Source: an uncultured Clostridia bacterium (lineage in GTDB: Bacteria > Bacillota > Clostridia > Christensenellales > UBA1242). From it: DNA of 9,512 nt. The stretch's first letter is position 1; each line of letters begins with the position of its first letter. The notes below the pieces were generated by a model that saw only the letters and a program-made list of their open reading frames with translations, did no database searches and was not told the origin of the DNA. The translations under genes and the position numbers were made by a program. The DNA lies in the NCBI GenBank assembly GCA_947366645.1, contig CANBAX010000028.1:1-9512 (forward strand). Direction: 5' to 3'. Positions 8,333 to 9,512 of this stretch are shown piece by piece.

Positions 8333-8548
8333 TTAATATTCTTTCAAGCCAAGCAAATAATCTACAGACACCTCAAATAACATTGAAAGTTTTATTAGAT
8401 TTTTCACATTGGGCATAGTTAACCCTCGTTCATAATTTTGATATGACTGATAAGTGATACCTATCTTATTTGCAACATACTCTTGTGTCCATTTATTTGA
8501 TTCTCTTAACTCTTTAATAACATTTGAAAATTTATATAATACCTTCAT
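8333..8548 (-). CDS. Small XRE-family repressor (XRE-1)
   Basis: A 71-residue protein that is almost entirely a Cro/CI-type helix-turn-helix domain. The turn and recognition helix are WTQEYVANKIGITYQSYQNYERG (residues 20-42 region), followed by the usual P-N-V-K-N-L-I-K-L and VDYLLG segments. No sensor, protease or effector domain is present. It aligns without gaps with the neighbouring XRE-2, 31 of 69 positions identical by hand count, and 11 of 12 across the recognition helix (31-42). The reading frame opens at a TTG (8563), but I chose the ATG at 8548 because it matches the N-terminus of XRE-2. Neither start has a clear ribosome site, which is odd; it may be read through from XRE-2 or have a very short leader. 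A good and a degenerate copy of the shared operator lie just upstream. A transcription repressor is the likely role. Confidence 0.85.
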   Translation of the reverse strand: MKVLYKFSNVIKELRESNKWTQEYVANKIGITYQSYQNYERGLTMPNVKNLIKLSMLFEVSVDYLLGLKEY

Positions 8549-8559
8549 AATATGATAAT

Positions 8560-8574
8560 ACAACTAATAACTGT
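8560..8574. promoter_or_regulatory. Degenerate operator O4 (half site)
   Basis: One perfect arm ACTGT (8570-8574). At the position of the other arm is ACAAC (8560-8564), three of five matching ACAGT. Its centre (8567) is 29 bases from the centre of O3, the same spacing as O1 to O2. Called mainly because of that spacing. Confidence 0.4.
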
Positions 8575-8585
8575 GCAAAAATAAG

Positions 8586-8606
8586 TTTACAGTCTATAAC
8601 TGTAAA
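8586..8606. promoter_or_regulatory. Operator O3, also possible XRE-2 terminator
   Basis: Perfect palindrome with arms TTTACAGT (8586-8593) and ACTGTAAA (8599-8606) around five bases CTATA. The core ACAGT-N5-ACTGT is the same as in O1 and O2. It starts three bases past the XRE-2 stop. On the minus strand it is followed by CTTATTTTTG, so as RNA it could fold into an 8-bp hairpin with a U-rich tail. Confidence 0.65.
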
Positions 8607-8609
8607 AAG

Positions 8610-8819
8610 TTATTTTCTATCTATTAAATCGTCTAGTGCCACATCATAAATATCCGCTAATTTAAAGAAATTAGCAAGCGAAGGAACAGAAACACCTCTT
8701 TCGTAGGCTTGATACGATTGATATGTTATATTTAACTTTTCAGCAACCTCTTTTTGTGTATAACCGTATTTTTCTCTTAATTCCTTTAAAATTTTACATA
8801 AGTTATAAAAATAATCCAT
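8610..8819 (-). CDS. Small XRE-family repressor (XRE-2)
   Basis: A 69-residue, single-domain Cro/CI-type helix-turn-helix protein. The helix-turn-helix runs YTQKEVAEKLNITYQSYQAYERG, with the recognition helix ITYQSYQAYERG differing from XRE-1 at one residue only. The C-terminal helices (FFKLADIYDVALDDLIDRK) follow the family pattern. The frame is open further upstream, but the ATG at 8819 is set by AGGGAGG just before it and by the N-terminal alignment with XRE-1. It is divergent from the SLOG gene and shares an operator-bearing intergenic region of 87 bases with it. XRE-1 follows on the same strand after 61 bases. The likely role is a repressor of itself and of the SLOG gene; that is inference from operator placement. 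Its own promoter is not clear to me. Confidence 0.88.
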   Translation of the reverse strand: MDYFYNLCKILKELREKYGYTQKEVAEKLNITYQSYQAYERGVSVPSLANFFKLADIYDVALDDLIDRK

Positions 8820-8823
8820 ATTC

Positions 8824-8830
8824 CCTCCCT
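8824..8830 (-). promoter_or_regulatory. XRE-2 ribosome binding site
   Basis: AGGGAGG on the minus strand, four bases before the ATG at 8819-8817. It supports the 69-residue product over the longer open frame that would run back across the operators and the SLOG start. Confidence 0.7.
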
Positions 8831-8835
8831 TTCTA

Positions 8836-8865
8836 TTGACAAGATACAGTTTTTGACTGTATAAT
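8836..8865 (+). promoter_or_regulatory. Promoter of the SLOG-family gene
   Basis: Consensus -35 TTGACA (8836-8841) and consensus -10 TATAAT (8860-8865) separated by 18 bases. Transcription would begin near 8872. Operator O1 fills the spacer and overlaps the -10; O2 lies just after the expected start point. A consensus promoter covered by operators is the usual layout for a strong, normally repressed gene. Confidence 0.85.
8844..8862. promoter_or_regulatory. Operator O1, palindrome in the promoter spacer
   Basis: Arms ATACAGT (8844-8850) and ACTGTAT (8856-8862) around TTTTG. Seven-base perfect arms, core ACAGT-N5-ACTGT. Placed between -35 and -10 of the SLOG promoter, where a bound repressor would exclude RNA polymerase. 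Confidence 0.75.
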
Positions 8866-8873
8866 TGGAAAAA

Positions 8874-8890
8874 TACAGTTGTAGACTGTA
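8874..8890. promoter_or_regulatory. Operator O2, downstream of the transcription start
   Basis: Arms TACAGT (8874-8879) and ACTGTA (8885-8890) around TGTAG. Its centre (8882) is 29 bases from that of O1 (8853). It lies in the leader of the SLOG gene, just before the ribosome site. Confidence 0.75.
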
Positions 8891-8894
8891 CAAA

Positions 8895-8900
8895 AGGAGG
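8895..8900 (+). promoter_or_regulatory. Ribosome binding site of the SLOG gene
   Basis: Perfect AGGAGG, six bases before the ATG at 8907. It decides the start: a longer open frame reaches back to a TTG at 8865 inside the promoter, which cannot be translated from the predicted transcript. Confidence 0.9.
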
Positions 8901-8906
8901 AAAAAT

Positions 8907-9410
8907 ATGAAAAAATGTTGTTTTACAGGTCACAGACCTAGAAGTTTGCCTTGGGGGTATAATGAAAAAAGTTTAAAATGTTTTGCTTTTAAAAAAGAAT
9001 TAAAAAAAGTTATCAATAATGTTATTGATAGTGATAACGTTTCTTATTTCATTACTGGTATGGCTATGGGTGTTGATATTATGGCAGGTGAAATTATCGC
9101 TAAAGAAAAAATTTTTTGTGACAACCTTTTCCTTGAAGCCGCTATTCCTTGCAAAAATCAAACTGAAAAATGGAAACAAGAATATATAGATAGATACGAG
9201 GATTTATTAGAATATTGTGATAAAATTACTTATGTTAGTGAAGATTATACAAGTGACTGTATGTTAAAAAGAAATAAATATATGGTCGACAATAGTGACA
9301 TTGTTATTGCTGTATGGGACGGACGCAGTGGCAGTGGCACAGGTGCAACCGTAAATTATGCTAGAAAACAAGGTAAAAAAGTTATTATAATTCCAATTAA
9401 AAGATACTGA
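8907..9410 (+). CDS. DUF1273/YpsA-like SLOG-family protein
   Basis: 167-residue Rossmann-like protein of the SLOG superfamily, closest by eye to DUF1273 (the YpsA family). Diagnostic motifs are CCFTGHRP (4-11), ITGMAMGVDIMAGE (49-62), and a C-terminal WDGRSGSGTGAT segment (137-148) leading into the hydrophobic strand KKVIIIPI. In this superfamily the glycine-rich segments bind nucleotides or nucleotide-derived ligands. Bacillus YpsA is linked to cell division, and other SLOG proteins act in stress or conflict systems; which applies here is unknown. No membrane segment, signal peptide or fused effector is present. By eye the gene is more AT-rich than the PBP gene (two sampled 60-base lines near 22% GC), which with the XRE genes suggests an acquired module. 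Strong promoter, strong ribosome site and two operators imply tight repression. Confidence 0.88.
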   Translation: MKKCCFTGHRPRSLPWGYNEKSLKCFAFKKELKKVINNVIDSDNVSYFITGMAMGVDIMAGEIIAKEKIFCDNLFLEAAIPCKNQTEKWKQEYIDRYEDLLEYCDKITYVSEDYTSDCMLKRNKYMVDNSDIVIAVWDGRSGSGTGATVNYARKQGKKVIIIPIKRY

Positions 9411-9426
9411 TTTTTAGTGTCTTTTT
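9399..9426 (+). terminator. Terminator overlapping the SLOG stop codon
   Basis: AAAAGATACT (9399-9408) pairs with AGTGTCTTTT (9416-9425) over ten positions with one G-U pair and a seven-base loop. The stop codon TGA (9408-9410) lies within the structure. The T run at 9422-9426 is partly in the 3' arm. Its low GC makes it a modest terminator. Confidence 0.55.
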
Positions 9427-9436
9427 ACGCTACGCT

Positions 9437-9464
9437 AGATTTCTCCGCTACGGTCGAAATGACA
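9437..9464 (+). repeat. Dispersed repeat unit, 28 bases
   Basis: AGATTTCTCCGC (9437-9448), TACGG, then the core TCGAAATGACA (9454-9464). This is the most compact copy of the element clustered at 11-233. The genomic sequence ends one base later, at the adapter junction. Confidence 0.8.
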
Positions 9465-9465
9465 C

Positions 9466-9512
9466 AGATCGGAAGAGCGTCGTGTAGGGAAAGAGTGTCG
9501 TTCGGCGTGTAG
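9466..9512. other. Illumina i5-side adapter read-through (not genomic)
   Basis: Positions 9466-9498 match base for base, from memory, the reverse complement of the Illumina TruSeq read-1 adapter, beginning AGATCGGAAGAGCGTCGTGT. The next eight bases, CGTTCGGC (9499-9506), sit where the i5 index belongs. GTGTAG (9507-9512) is the start of the constant sequence after the index. This is assembly contamination, and genomic sequence stops at about 9465. Confidence 0.97.

Noticed and set aside
8857..8878. CTGT...ACAG reminiscent of an E. coli-type LexA (SOS) box
   Set aside because: The distance between CTGT and ACAG here is much longer than the eight bases required. The bases are better explained as facing arms of O1 and O2. 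Firmicute LexA uses a different GAAC/GTTC-type box, which I do not see.
8333..9410. Toxin-antitoxin or restriction system
   Set aside because: No toxin fold, nuclease, methylase or protease is visible beside the repressors; the partner is a SLOG-fold protein. The name would go beyond the evidence.
8333..9410. Prophage or integrative element remnant
   Set aside because: The CI/Cro-like pair suggests it, but there is no integrase, structural gene or attachment site in the window, and the contig ends right after the SLOG gene.

Overview
The window reads as a fragment of an AT-rich Gram-positive genome, most likely a clostridial Firmicute, probably an uncultured one from a metagenome. Supporting signs are the miaB-mutS-mutL gene order, an endonuclease-type MutL with no MutH in view, strong AGGAGG ribosome sites, TTGACA/TATAAT-type promoters and overall low GC. 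The last 47 bases are not genomic: they match an Illumina i5-side sequencing adapter, so this is a contig end.

Layout. Positions 1-282 hold no gene, only a cluster of short dispersed repeats (core TCGAAATGACA) and a hairpin terminator. Positions 283-5927 on the minus strand form a tight operon, miaB-mutS-mutL, read from a good sigma-A promoter at 5968-5996. miaB and mutS overlap by four bases (ATGA), and mutS and mutL are three bases apart. Divergent from it on the plus strand is a class A penicillin-binding protein (6063-8282), which ends at a probable bidirectional terminator.

The right part (8333-9410) is a compact accessory-looking module. Two small, similar XRE-family repressor genes lie in tandem on the minus strand. 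Divergent from them is a DUF1273/YpsA-like SLOG-fold gene. The intergenic regions carry copies of one palindrome, ACAGT-N5-ACTGT. Two copies sit on the SLOG promoter, and one good plus one degenerate copy lie upstream of the second XRE gene. Both pairs have the same 29-bp centre-to-centre spacing. The two repressors have almost identical recognition helices, so a shared operator code is the natural reading.

Functionally, the left operon pairs post-replicative mismatch repair (MutS senses the mismatch, MutL nicks) with tRNA ms2i6A modification (MiaB). The PBP makes and crosslinks peptidoglycan. The right module looks like a repressor-controlled single effector of unknown function that binds a nucleotide or nucleotide-derived ligand. 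The most notable points are this module, a MiaB lacking its C-terminal TRAM domain, the dispersed repeats near both contig ends, and the adapter.
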